Of a stretch of DNA of 64,000 nucleotides, positions 42,659 through 51,708 are shown one piece after another (position 1 is the first letter of the stretch; every line of letters begins with the position of its first letter). The notes under the pieces were generated by a model. The model made no database searches. It worked only from the letters and a program-made list of their open reading frames with translations, and had not been told where the DNA came from. The DNA is from Mycetocola manganoxydans (GTDB lineage Bacteria; Actinomycetota; Actinomycetes; Actinomycetales; Microbacteriaceae): the NCBI RefSeq assembly GCF_003667545.1, contig NZ_RCUV01000011.1:35398-99397 (forward strand). The letters are read 5' to 3'. Both the position numbers and the translations under genes were made by a program.

Positions 42659-43309
42659 TCAGCGACCGAGACCGGCGCGGTCGACACGACGGTGGAATCG
42701 CATGCCGGCGAGGCCTCCGAGGATTGCACCGCCGAGGCTGACGACTGCGGCAAGAATCGCGGTCACGATTCCCTCTGCGGTCAGGTCTTCCGTGCTCGTC
42801 GGGATGCGCGGGAAGGTGTTGAGGTCGGTAAGGATGTTGTTGCCGATGATGAGGCCGAGAACCGCAGTGACGATCGCGATGATGATCGCCCACAGCCAGA
42901 CGGCGAGACCCTGCTTGGCGCCGTCGAAACGGGCCATGCGGCCGGCGACGTATCCTCCGCAGTAGTACGCGATGAAGAGGATCACGAGGACGACGATGGC
43001 GTAGATGACAACGCCGCCGAAGGGAGTCGAAATCGTCTGATCGACGGCTTCTTCAACCCCTCCGCTGACGGCCGTCGCGATGGCGACGGCGAGCGCGGTG
43101 AGAAGGACAACCAGTCCGGTCGCGGCGAGCCAGCCGAAGAACGCGGAGCCGAACTTGATGCCACCGAACTGTTCCTTCTGCCGCTCGGTCACTTCCTGGC
43201 GATACGAGGGACGGGACTCGGCGGGCACGGAGCCGTGGGCCTCGGGGCCGCTCGATGTCGAGTGGGCGCGGGTGGGTGCGTCGGGATCGCGGGAATCTGG
43301 AGTACTCAT
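42659..43309 (-). CDS. Four-helix membrane protein, unknown
   Basis: 216 residues. A polar N-terminus (about 1-55) is followed by four membrane helices, with GGYVAGRMARFDGAKQGLAVW between helices two and three, a motif common in YrzE-like or TIGR04086-like membrane proteins. AAAGGAC precedes ATG 43309. It is 43 bp upstream of the PRC-barrel gene on the same strand and may be co-transcribed. Confidence 0.75.
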   Translation of the reverse strand: MSTPDSRDPDAPTRAHSTSSGPEAHGSVPAESRPSYRQEVTERQKEQFGGIKFGSAFFGWLAATGLVVLLTALAVAIATAVSGGVEEAVDQTISTPFGGVVIYAIVVLVILFIAYYCGGYVAGRMARFDGAKQGLAVWLWAIIIAIVTAVLGLIIGNNILTDLNTFPRIPTSTEDLTAEGIVTAILAAVVSLGGAILGGLAGMRFHRRVDRAGLGR

Positions 43310-43477
43310 TGCTGGTCCTTTCACGGGGAGACACCAGTCAAGGCCCCGCATTGTCCCCCGTGCAAGGGGGTTGCATCCCCCGCGCATGAAGTCTTGGAGT
43401 GCGATATACGGGCGTGGGTGGTTTACGCGGGCGTATTGGCGCGGCGCGGCCCGGGCCTCAGGTGGAACGAACCGCGC

Positions 43478-44497
43478 TCAGTGCCCGGCGCGAGGAGGCG
43501 CCGTCGACGCACCCGGCTCGAGGGCGCACATCACGAGCGCGTGCCGGTCGTGGTCGCCGCCGCCGTCGAGCTGGTCGATGAGCAGTTCGACCCCGCGACG
43601 GCCGAGCTCGATACTCGGGGCGCTCATCACGGTGAGCTCCGGATCATTCATCGCCGCCATCTCCTTCGATGACGCGATCGACAGGATCGACAGGTCATCA
43701 GGCACCGACAGCCCCTGGTGCCTGAGTTCGCTCAACAGCCCGGGTGCCGCGTGCTCATTCATGAGAATCAGCGCGGTCATACCCGGCGCCTCGTCGCGAA
43801 TACGCGCGCCCATCTCCCGTCCGGCGGCCGGGTTCTCGTCACACGAGAGGCGGAACGCCATCAGTCCGCGTTCCTCCATCTCCCGATCGAACGCGCCTCG
43901 GGTGCGGACGACTGGGCCGTAGCCGCGAAGTGCTCCGCTGCCGACGCCGCCGTCGAGCAGTCCGATCGCCGAGTGGCCGAGTTCGACCAGATGATCGATC
44001 GACGCGGCGACGGTGCCCTCGAAGTCGATGTCGACGAAGTCGAGCGCGTCGGGTTCAGCTGTGCGGCCGATGAGCGCGAACGGTGTTCCCGACTTCTGGA
44101 GCCGTTCGACCCGCGGGTCCTCGACCTGCACCTCCATCAGCAGCACACCGTCGACGAGACCGGTGGATGTGAGCTCGTCGAGCTCGTCGTCGTTGCTCGC
44201 CGGCCACAGCACGAGGTTGTAGCCGTGCTCGCTCGCGGTCCGCGCGGCACTGGTGAAGAAGTTCACGACGGTGCCGCGAAAGCGATGCTGCAACGCCGGG
44301 TAGAGGAGGGCCAGAATGTGGGTCCGCTTGCTCGCGAGCGCACGGCCAACCGCGTTGCGGCGGAAGCCGAGCTCCTGCATCGCGGCTTCGACCCGGGCAC
44401 GCGTAGCGGGGGAGACCGGCTTGCTGTTGTTCACCGTGAACGACACGGTCGCGATGGAGACGTTCGCCAGCCGGGCGACATCCTGCATGGTGGCCAC
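43478..44497 (-). CDS. LacI-family regulator of the divergent sugar operon
   Basis: 339 residues. The helix-turn-helix TMQDVARLANVSIATVSFTV begins at residue 3, with the hinge LASKRTHI, followed by a periplasmic-binding-protein-like domain (about 62-330). GTG 44497 was chosen, with AAGGGGG upstream; ATG 44488 is an alternative. It is transcribed away from the importer operon, and two identical palindromic operators lie beside that operon's promoter. Confidence 0.94.
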   Translation of the reverse strand: MATMQDVARLANVSIATVSFTVNNSKPVSPATRARVEAAMQELGFRRNAVGRALASKRTHILALLYPALQHRFRGTVVNFFTSAARTASEHGYNLVLWPASNDDELDELTSTGLVDGVLLMEVQVEDPRVERLQKSGTPFALIGRTAEPDALDFVDIDFEGTVAASIDHLVELGHSAIGLLDGGVGSGALRGYGPVVRTRGAFDREMEERGLMAFRLSCDENPAAGREMGARIRDEAPGMTALILMNEHAAPGLLSELRHQGLSVPDDLSILSIASSKEMAAMNDPELTVMSAPSIELGRRGVELLIDQLDGGGDHDRHALVMCALEPGASTAPPRAGH

Positions 44498-44603
44498 GGT
44501 GCCCCCTTCCGTCTCGATTCGCGTCCGGTTCTCCAGTGAAAGCGGATGCTGGCTGGAATCCTCTCACAGATTGTCACCGGTTCAGATCACTGCATCACAA
44601 ATC

Positions 44604-44618
44604 GGTAAAGCGCTTAAC
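44604..44618 (-). promoter_or_regulatory. LacI operator O1
   Basis: GGTAAAGCGCTTAAC contains the palindrome AAGCGCTT with central CG and lies just upstream of the -35. It is the exact reverse complement of O2. Confidence 0.85.
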
Positions 44619-44625
44619 TTTTTTC

Positions 44626-44654
44626 TTGACAACCCCGCCCGCCGGCCGCAGAAT
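44626..44654 (+). promoter_or_regulatory. Sigma-70-type promoter of the sugar/ThuA operon
   Basis: TTGACA and CAGAAT are separated by 17 bases, a near-consensus promoter. It is bracketed by O1 and O2. Confidence 0.8.
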
Positions 44655-44672
44655 CGTCAGAACACCTTCGCG

Positions 44673-44687
44673 GTTAAGCGCTTTACC
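44673..44687 (+). promoter_or_regulatory. LacI operator O2
   Basis: GTTAAGCGCTTTACC lies just downstream of the expected transcription start. Its centre is 68 bp from that of O1, a distance suited to looping or two-site occupancy. Confidence 0.85.
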
Positions 44688-44726
44688 GGAACAGCGACGT
44701 CCCACACATTTGGCAAGGGAGCCACC

Positions 44727-45950
44727 ATGAGAAAACGCAGACTGACCACGCTTCTGGCCATCGCGGCCATCACCCCGCTCGCCCTGACGGCGTGCGCAGG
44801 CGGAGGAGGGGGAGGGCAGGCCAAGGGCGACCCCGACACCCTCACTGTCCTCGACTACTACAACAACGAGCCGGACAAGACGCTCATCCAGGCAGCGATC
44901 GACAAGTGCGCCGAAGAACTCGACGTCACGATCAAACGCGAGACGGTTCCCGGCAAGGACCTCATCCAGAAGGTGCTCCAGCGCTCCTCCTCGAAGACGC
45001 TGCCCGACGTGCTCATGCTCGACAACCCCGACCTGCAGGAGATCGCCGCGACCGGTGGGCTCGCCCCGCTCAGCGACTACGACGTCGACACGTCCGGTTT
45101 CGCCGATGGCATCCTCGAAGCGGCCACGTACGAAGACGAGGTTTACGGTCTCGCCCCGACGGTCAACACGCTCGGCCTGTTCTACAACGAAGACCTCCTC
45201 GCCGCCGCCGGCGTCGAGCCGCCCACCACGTGGGACGAGCTCAAGACCGCCGCGGCAACGCTGACCACTGGCGACCAGTACGGTCTCGCCTTCTCCGCCA
45301 TCGCCACCTACGAAGGCAGCTGGCAGTTCCTCCCGTTCATGTGGACGAACGGTGGCGACGAGACCGACCTGGGCACCCCCGAGGTCGCCGAAGCACTGCA
45401 GCTCTGGGTGGACCTCGTCGACAGCGGCGCGGCATCCAAGAGCGTCCTCAACTGGTCACAGGCCGACGTCAAGGACCAGTTCGTCGCAGGCAAGGCCGCG
45501 ATGATGATCAACGGACCGTGGCAGATCCCCGGCCTGGCCGAAACGCCAGACGTGAAGTGGGGCACCGTGCAGGTCCCCGTCAACGAGGCCGGCCAGACCC
45601 CCATCGCCCCTCTGGGTGGCGAGGTCTGGACCGTGCCGGTGACCGGTGACGACGAGAAGCAGGCCAAGGCGGCATCCTTCGTCGAGTGCATCTCGAGCGA
45701 CGACAACCAGCTCGAACTCGCGACCGAGCGGTACACCGTTCCGACCAAGACCGAACTCGCTGACGAGTACGTCGAAGCCGTCCCGACCATGGAGGCATTC
45801 ACCGAGCAGGTCGCCAACGCCCGCTCGCGCACCGGCCAGCTCGGTGAGGAATGGCCAGAGGCTGCGACCGTGATCTACACCGCGATCCAGCTCGCTCTCA
45901 CCGGGCAGGCCTCGGTCGAGGATGCCTTCGAGCAGGCTTCCGCAGGATAG
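44727..45950 (+). CDS. Sugar ABC transporter substrate-binding lipoprotein
   Basis: 407 residues. Signal peptide with lipobox LTAC (cysteine about residue 22) and a Gly-rich linker, then a family 1 binding fold (LTVLDYYNNEPDKTLIQAAI; DVLMLDNPDLQEIAA; AAMMINGPWQIPGL). ATG 44727 was chosen because it fits the signal peptide and has AAGGGAG; the frame is open far upstream but crosses the operators. First gene of a five-gene operon with two permeases, ThuA and Gfo/Idh. Confidence 0.93.
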   Translation: MRKRRLTTLLAIAAITPLALTACAGGGGGGQAKGDPDTLTVLDYYNNEPDKTLIQAAIDKCAEELDVTIKRETVPGKDLIQKVLQRSSSKTLPDVLMLDNPDLQEIAATGGLAPLSDYDVDTSGFADGILEAATYEDEVYGLAPTVNTLGLFYNEDLLAAAGVEPPTTWDELKTAAATLTTGDQYGLAFSAIATYEGSWQFLPFMWTNGGDETDLGTPEVAEALQLWVDLVDSGAASKSVLNWSQADVKDQFVAGKAAMMINGPWQIPGLAETPDVKWGTVQVPVNEAGQTPIAPLGGEVWTVPVTGDDEKQAKAASFVECISSDDNQLELATERYTVPTKTELADEYVEAVPTMEAFTEQVANARSRTGQLGEEWPEAATVIYTAIQLALTGQASVEDAFEQASAG

Positions 45951-46001
45951 TCCGCCTCTACGCGCAGGGTGCTCCACCGGGAGCGCCGAAAGGTTTCACG
46001 C

Positions 46002-46973
46002 ATGTCAACGACACGTCTCACCAGCGAAACGGCTCCGGCCGATCGCGCGGGCGCGCCTCGTCGGGGCACCCTGCCACGCCGCTCGCTGAAGCGGCAGTTC
46101 TCGAAGGAGAACATCACCAAGGTCCTCTTCGTGGTACCTGCAGCGCTCTACATCCTGTTGTTCTTCGGTTACCCCGTTGTCAAGAACATCGTGATGAGCC
46201 TGCAGGACTACACGACCAAGACCTTCTTCACGGGAGAAGCGCCCTGGGTCGGCATCGAGAACTACGTCACGGTCATCTCGAGCAACCTGTTCTGGCCGTC
46301 GCTCATCAACACGGCGCTGTTCACGATCGGGTCGATCGCCGGCCAGTTCGTGATCGGGCTCGCACTCGCCGCGTTCTTCAAGCGCCGGTTCCCGCTCAAC
46401 AACTTCCTCCGCTCCATGCTTCTGCTGCCGTGGCTGCTGCCGCTCATCGTGGCGAGCGCGACCTGGCGGTCCATCCTGGACCAGGACAGCGGCATCCTGA
46501 ACCGGTTCCTCGGAACCCTCGGGATCGAAGCGGTGCCGTGGCTGACCGACCCGTCGGTCGCGCTGACCGCCGTCATCCTCGTGAACATCTGGATCGGGAT
46601 CCCGTTCAACGTGACCATCCTCTACGGCGGCCTGCAGGACATCCCCGACGAGCTCTACGAAGCGGGCGCGCTCGACGGCGCCACGGGCTGGAAGGCCTTC
46701 TGGCACATCACCTGGCCCAACCTGCGCCCCGTCGTGAGCGTCGTGCTGCTGCTCGGCGTGGTCTACACGCTCAAGGTGCTCGACATCATCCTCGGTCTCA
46801 CCAACGGAGGGCCGGCGAACGCGACCCAGACGCTCGCGATCCGCTCCTACCAGGAGTCGTTCGTGAACTTCGAGTTCGGCGTCGGTGCCGCGTTCAGCAA
46901 CATCCTCATCCTCATCTCCCTGTTGTTCGCCATCATCTACCTCCGCGCCAACCGGCGCCAGGTCGACGAGTAA
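46002..46973 (+). CDS. Sugar ABC transporter permease (MalF type)
   Basis: 323 residues with six membrane helices after a basic N-terminus. Coupling loop LYEAGALDGATGWKAFWHIT. A GAAAGG site precedes ATG 46002; the in-frame upstream extension is unlikely. Works with the permease at 46984. Confidence 0.92.
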   Translation: MSTTRLTSETAPADRAGAPRRGTLPRRSLKRQFSKENITKVLFVVPAALYILLFFGYPVVKNIVMSLQDYTTKTFFTGEAPWVGIENYVTVISSNLFWPSLINTALFTIGSIAGQFVIGLALAAFFKRRFPLNNFLRSMLLLPWLLPLIVASATWRSILDQDSGILNRFLGTLGIEAVPWLTDPSVALTAVILVNIWIGIPFNVTILYGGLQDIPDELYEAGALDGATGWKAFWHITWPNLRPVVSVVLLLGVVYTLKVLDIILGLTNGGPANATQTLAIRSYQESFVNFEFGVGAAFSNILILISLLFAIIYLRANRRQVDE

Positions 46974-46983
46974 GGGGCCAGAC

Positions 46984-47847
46984 ATGACCATCGCACCCGT
47001 CGTTCTTCCCCAGCACGCCGCCGCCAGGCGTCGTCAGAAGGAGAACACCCGCTCCGCGGGATACACCGTGCTCGGAATCGTGTTCCTCGGGATCATGCTG
47101 TTCCCGGTCTACTGGATGATCAACGCATCACTCCAGCCCTCCGGCAACACCCTCACCGCCGACATCTTCCCGTTCAACCCGAGCTTCGCCGGATACGAGA
47201 AGGCGATCGCCGACCAGGGCCAGAACCTCGTGACGAGCCTGCTCATCTCCCTCGGTACCGTCGCGCTCAGCCTCGCCATCGCTGCCCCCGCGGCGTATGC
47301 GCTGGCTCAGTTCCGGTTCCGCTGGATCAACGTCGCCCTGCTCGCGATCATCATTTCGCAGATGATCCCCGGCATCGTGATCGCCAATGCGCTCTACGCC
47401 GCCTACAACGACATCGGGCTGCTCAACTCGATTCCCGGACTGATTCTGGCGGATGCGTCGCACGCGATCCCGTTCGCCATTCTCATCATGCGGGCATTCA
47501 TGATCGGCATCCCTCCGTCGATCGTCGAGGCCGCGCGAGTCGACGGTGCGGGTCTCGTCCGGGCGTTTGTCTCGATCGTCGTGCCGATCAGCCGCAACTC
47601 GATCATCACCGCAGGACTGTTCGCGTTCCTCTTCTCCTGGAGCGACTTCCTGTTCGCGCTGACCCTCACCACCACCGAGGAGGTGCGACCGGTCACGCTC
47701 GGCATCTACCAGTACCTCGGCACACAGGTGTCGAACTGGAGCGCCGTGATGGCGACCGCTGTGCTGTCGTCGATCCCCGCGATCGTGCTGCTCATCCTCG
47801 CCCAGAAGTACATCGCTGCCGGCGCCACCGGTGGCGCCGTGAAGTAG
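46984..47847 (+). CDS. Sugar ABC transporter permease (MalG type)
   Basis: 287 residues, six membrane helices, coupling loop [20 protein letters not shown]. It starts 11 bases after the preceding stop, with AAGGGG upstream. No ATPase gene follows, so a shared ATPase is expected elsewhere on the chromosome. Confidence 0.93.
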   Translation: MTIAPVVLPQHAAARRRQKENTRSAGYTVLGIVFLGIMLFPVYWMINASLQPSGNTLTADIFPFNPSFAGYEKAIADQGQNLVTSLLISLGTVALSLAIAAPAAYALAQFRFRWINVALLAIIISQMIPGIVIANALYAAYNDIGLLNSIPGLILADASHAIPFAILIMRAFMIGIPPSIVEAARVDGAGLVRAFVSIVVPISRNSIITAGLFAFLFSWSDFLFALTLTTTEEVRPVTLGIYQYLGTQVSNWSAVMATAVLSSIPAIVLLILAQKYIAAGATGGAVK

Positions 47848-47911
47848 GCCGTTCTGTTCTCGCCGCCGCGCGGCATCCGTCATTTCCACCATTCACACCG
47901 TTAGGAACACC

Positions 47912-48691
47912 ATGTCGAACACCGAAAGCCCGATCCGCGTCGTCGTCTGGGGCGAGAACCGCCACGAGCAGGAGCAGCCCGAAGTGGCCGCGATCTACCC
48001 GGACGGAATGCACACCACCATCAAGGAGGGCATCGAGGAGAACCTCGGTACCGGCGCGTCTGTGACCACCGTCACCCTCGACGACCCGGAGCACGGACTG
48101 ACCGAAGACGTGCTCACTAACACCGACGTGCTCGTCTGGTGGGGGCACGCGGCGCACTCCGAGGTCTCGGACGAAGTCGTCGAGCGGGTACACCGCCACG
48201 TTCTCGCCGGGATGGGATTGCTCGTGCTGCACTCCGGGCACTGGTCGAAGATTTTCGGCAAGCTCATGGGAACGTCGTGCACGTTGCGCTGGCGCTCGGA
48301 GGAGGACCGCGAACTGGTCTGGACCGTCGACCCGACGCACCCGATCGCCCAGGGGGTGCCGCACCCGTTCATCATTCCGCAGCAGGAAATGTACGGAGAG
48401 TTCTTCGACGTTCCCGCGCCGGACGAACTCGTCTTCCTCTCCACCTTCTCGGGTGGCGAGGTGTTCCGCAGCGGCATGACCTACAAGCGCGGTTTCGGCA
48501 AGATCTTCTTCTTCAGCCCCGGCGACCAGGACTACCCGGTGTACCACCAGAAGGAAGTGCGCCGTGTGATCGCGAACGGCGTCGAGTGGGCGGTCACCGT
48601 TCGCCCCGAGCGCACCGACCCGGTGCTGCTCCGGTACGAGACCGAAGACTTCTACAACGGCCACAATTACCAGGGAGCGATGGCGAATTGA
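47912..48691 (+). CDS. ThuA-like protein (trehalose utilisation family)
   Basis: 259 residues with a class I glutamine-amidotransferase-like fold. Motifs are [12 protein letters not shown] (about 9-20), [30 protein letters not shown] and [19 protein letters not shown]. In rhizobia ThuA works with a Gfo/Idh partner (ThuB) on 3-keto derivatives of trehalose and related disaccharides. The next gene is such a partner, so this operon probably handles a disaccharide or glycoside by the 3-keto route; that is inference. Confidence 0.9.
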   Translation: MSNTESPIRVVVWGENRHEQEQPEVAAIYPDGMHTTIKEGIEENLGTGASVTTVTLDDPEHGLTEDVLTNTDVLVWWGHAAHSEVSDEVVERVHRHVLAGMGLLVLHSGHWSKIFGKLMGTSCTLRWRSEEDRELVWTVDPTHPIAQGVPHPFIIPQQEMYGEFFDVPAPDELVFLSTFSGGEVFRSGMTYKRGFGKIFFFSPGDQDYPVYHQKEVRRVIANGVEWAVTVRPERTDPVLLRYETEDFYNGHNYQGAMAN

Positions 48692-49857
48692 GCACCGTCT
48701 CCTTTCCCGTTCTCGCCGGGACGGAACCGATCCGCGTCGTCCAGGTCGGCGCCGGCGGGATGGGTCGCAACTGGATCCGGCTCCTCGCCGACTCTCCGGA
48801 TGTGACGCTCGTCGGCCTCGTCGACCTCAACGTCGCCGCCGCTGAGGCAGCGCTCGCCGATGCGGGCCTGTCCGGCGTTGTTGTCGGGACGAGCGTCGCC
48901 GAGGTGGCCGCGGCATCCGATGCCCAGGCGGTCGTCAACGTGACGATCCCCGCAGCGCACCACCCGGTCAACGTCGAAGCTCTGTTTGCCGGGCTGCCGG
49001 TGCTGTGCGAGAAGCCCGTTGCGCCGACGGTCGCGCAGGGGCTGTCGCTCGCTGCGGCCGCCGAGGTGAGCGGGCAGTTGCTCATGATCAGCCAGTCGCG
49101 CCGGTACTACCGCACGCTCGCCGCCTTTCGCGAGCAACTGTCGACGCTCGGCGATGTCGGCGTGATCACGACCGAGTTCTTCAAGGCGCCTCACTTCGGC
49201 GGGTTCCGAGAAGAGATGGAGCACGTGCTGCTCGTCGACATGGCGATCCACCCGTTCGACGCCGTGCGCTACCTGCTCGACCAGGACCCCGTGTCCGTGT
49301 ACTGCGAGGAGTTCAACCCGAGCTGGAGCTGGTACTCCGGTGACGCCGCGGCGACAGCGGTGTTCGAGTTCTCCGGCGGAGCCCGCTACGTCTACACCGG
49401 AAGCTGGTGCGCCGACGGACTCGAAACGTCGTGGAACGGTACCTGGCGTGCGAACGCCGCCGGTGGGTCCGCGCGCTGGGATGGGGAGAACGATCCGGTT
49501 CTCGAACGTGTCGCGCCTGCTGATGGTGTCGCTCCCGATCCGGTGGCGGATGCCGTCGGGCTGGCCGGCGACGCGGCATCCGGTTCGGGTGCTGCTGCGT
49601 CAGCCGAGGAGATCGGGGGCGCGCTCGCCGAGTTCGTTGACGCGTTGCGGACCGGAACCGTTCCGTCGGGGGAGGTGCACTCGAATGTGTACAGCCTCGC
49701 GATGGTCGAGGCGGCCGTGCTGTCGTCGTCGACCGGCGCGAAGGTGCGGATCGCGGACGTGCTCGACGCCGCGTACGCCGAGGCCCTCGCCGCTGAACGC
49801 CGCCCGGATGTCACAGCTGCGCTCGAGGGGTGGGGAGTGCCGCTGGGTGTGCGCTGA
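48688..49857 (+). CDS. Gfo/Idh/MocA-family oxidoreductase (ThuB-like)
   Basis: 389 residues. NAD-binding motif [10 protein letters not shown] (about 21-30), EKP (CEKPVAPT, about 109-116) with the expected catalytic-site lysine, and [10 protein letters not shown] (about 191-200). TTG 48688 overlaps the ThuA stop (TTGA), with AGGGAG ten bases upstream; a TTG start is unusual but no better start exists before the Rossmann motif. Predicted to oxidise or reduce a sugar at C3, together with ThuA. Confidence 0.9.
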   Translation: MSTVSFPVLAGTEPIRVVQVGAGGMGRNWIRLLADSPDVTLVGLVDLNVAAAEAALADAGLSGVVVGTSVAEVAAASDAQAVVNVTIPAAHHPVNVEALFAGLPVLCEKPVAPTVAQGLSLAAAAEVSGQLLMISQSRRYYRTLAAFREQLSTLGDVGVITTEFFKAPHFGGFREEMEHVLLVDMAIHPFDAVRYLLDQDPVSVYCEEFNPSWSWYSGDAAATAVFEFSGGARYVYTGSWCADGLETSWNGTWRANAAGGSARWDGENDPVLERVAPADGVAPDPVADAVGLAGDAASGSGAAASAEEIGGALAEFVDALRTGTVPSGEVHSNVYSLAMVEAAVLSSSTGAKVRIADVLDAAYAEALAAERRPDVTAALEGWGVPLGVR

Positions 49858-49880
49858 TCGTGGGAGGTCCGCGAGCCATC

Positions 49881-49886
49881 TAGATT
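49881..49886 (+). promoter_or_regulatory. -10-like hexamer (leaderless type)
   Basis: TAGATT lies six bases before GTG 49893, without a ribosome site. Confidence 0.5.
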
Positions 49887-49892
49887 GAGAAC

Positions 49893-50630
49893 GTGCGCAA
49901 ACGCCCCAGCATTCTGCTGCCACTGGTAGTCGGAATCGTCGCGCTCCTCGGCTTCGGCTGGCTCTGGATCGCCTTCGAGCCCGACATGTCGTCGCAGACC
50001 TCGACGATCGGCTGGGCGCTGTCCGAGATCTCCCTTGCTCTGGCGCTCGCGGTGCCCGCCGTCTGCCTGTTTTTCGCGATCCGGGCCGCGCACATCCGCC
50101 GGCTCCAGGCCCGCGAGGCGGTCGGTCCCGCCGCCGCCGGCATCGCGAAAGCCCGCGACCTGCTCTGGTCGCTCACGCACGAGCTCCTTCCGCCGACCGA
50201 GTCGCCCGGTTCTCTCCCCACGGATGCCAGGGAGCAGGTCTTCCTGCACGGCACGGTCGCGTGCGCGCGGCACAGCATTCCTGCCCCCGCGATGCGTTCA
50301 CTGGTGGTGTCGGCACGGGGTGCGGGTGCATCCGGGGCGCGGCAGGTGGCCTCCGCTCGTCGTGGCTGGAGCGAACCGGACACCGCCGAGGTGGCGGCGA
50401 CGGACCGGCGGATTCTGGTGCGCGCCGGGGCCGACCTGCTCGACATCCGGTACGCGGATATCACCGACATCGCCGTGGAGCCGGGCGCCGTGGTGCTGCG
50501 GTTGCACGAGGGCGCACCGATTCTTCTGACCGGCGAGGTGGCGGAGTCGCTCGCCGTGCTCGCGGTGTGGGGGAGTGTCGGCGAGTCCGCCCTCCGGCGC
50601 CATCCCGCCCTCGCGTCGCTGCGCACCTGA
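49893..50630 (+). CDS. Membrane protein with PH-like C-terminal domain, unknown
   Basis: 245 residues. Two N-terminal membrane helices (about 8-28 and 43-65) precede a soluble part whose last third (TAEVAATDRRILVRAGADLL, DIRYADITDIAVEPGAVVLRL) resembles bacterial PH-type domains. The start is GTG 49893 at leaderless distance from TAGATT. No partner gene. Function unknown. Confidence 0.7.
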   Translation: MRKRPSILLPLVVGIVALLGFGWLWIAFEPDMSSQTSTIGWALSEISLALALAVPAVCLFFAIRAAHIRRLQAREAVGPAAAGIAKARDLLWSLTHELLPPTESPGSLPTDAREQVFLHGTVACARHSIPAPAMRSLVVSARGAGASGARQVASARRGWSEPDTAEVAATDRRILVRAGADLLDIRYADITDIAVEPGAVVLRLHEGAPILLTGEVAESLAVLAVWGSVGESALRRHPALASLRT

Positions 50631-50766
50631 GGCGTAGCCTGTCCGCAAGCAGGTCGCGCCGCTATTCATGCGAATGAATAAATATGGCTCCCCGCTGTTG
50701 CACTGAGAGACCGGCTTGATTCTGGCCGGCCCCGACGAAGCCCCACGAGGGCACGAAGGAGAAATC

Positions 50767-51519
50767 ATGACTCAGCAGTTCGCAGGCAAGACCGCCATCG
50801 TCACCGGCGGAGGATCGGGCATCGGCAAGGCCGTCGCCGTCGCGCTCGGAGCGGATGGCGCGAACGTCGTCGTCAACGACCTCAAGGCCGACGTCGCCCA
50901 GAGCGTCGTCGACGAGATCACGGGCGCGGGCGGAACAGCCGTCGCCGTCGCCGGCGACATGGGCAAACCCGACGACGTGAAGGCCGTCGTCGACGCCGCC
51001 GTCGAGAACTATGGCGCGCTGCACCTCGCCTTCAACAATGCCGGTATCGGCGGACCGCTCGGCCTCGCCGGCGACATCGAGATCGACGCGTACCTCAAGC
51101 TCATGGACGTCAACCTCCACTCCGTCTTCTACGGCATGCACTACCAGCTGCCGCAGATCGTCGCGGCCGGTGGTGGCGCGATCGTCAACACGTCGTCCAT
51201 CCTCGGACTCGTCGGAGACGCCATGGCGCTCCCGTACGTCGCCGCGAAGCATGGCGTTGCCGGCATGACCAAGGCCGCAGCCATCAGCTACGCGCCGCAG
51301 GGCGTGCGCGTCAACTCCGTGCACCCCGGCTACATCGACACCCCGCTGCTCCAGGGCATGCCGCAGGAAGCATACGACGGACTCGTCGCCAAGCACCCGA
51401 TCGGCCGCCTCGGCACCTCAGAGGAGGTCGCCGAACTCGTGCTCTTCCTGCTGTCCGACAAGGCGAGCTTCGTGACCGGGTCGCAGCACGCGGTCGACGG
51501 CGGTTACACCGCCCAGTAA
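50767..51519 (+). CDS. Short-chain dehydrogenase/reductase
   Basis: 250 residues, classical SDR. Cofactor motif TGGGSGIG (about 14-21), NNAG (about 92-95), and catalytic residues S in NTSSILGL and Y..K in YVAAKHG (about 157-161). GAAGGAGAAATC precedes ATG 50767. The acidic residue D41 (VVNDLKAD) favours NAD(H). The substrate is unknown; the gene stands alone. Confidence 0.93.
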   Translation: MTQQFAGKTAIVTGGGSGIGKAVAVALGADGANVVVNDLKADVAQSVVDEITGAGGTAVAVAGDMGKPDDVKAVVDAAVENYGALHLAFNNAGIGGPLGLAGDIEIDAYLKLMDVNLHSVFYGMHYQLPQIVAAGGGAIVNTSSILGLVGDAMALPYVAAKHGVAGMTKAAAISYAPQGVRVNSVHPGYIDTPLLQGMPQEAYDGLVAKHPIGRLGTSEEVAELVLFLLSDKASFVTGSQHAVDGGYTAQ

Positions 51520-51570
51520 CGGATGTTCCGGCTCGGTCGGAACCCAGGCGCCGCGTGTGCGGCGCACGCT

Positions 51571-51643
51571 CAACAGGCGGAAACGCCCGGTTGCTCCACT
51601 CAACAGGCGGGGTCGCGCTGTTCCCAGCGCCCCCGCCTGTTGG
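51571..51643. repeat. Family G palindrome (single copy, three arms)
   Basis: CAACAGGCGGGGTCGCGCTG (51601) pairs with CAGCGCCCCCGCCTGTTG (ending 51643). An extra arm CAACAGGCGG lies 30 bases upstream. It resembles the other families in style but was seen only once. Confidence 0.65.
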
Positions 51644-51708
51644 GCGTACGCGGCACTCTGCCCAGGCCGCACTGACCGCATCCGGCGCTGCGTGGTTGGA
51701 TGGGAACC

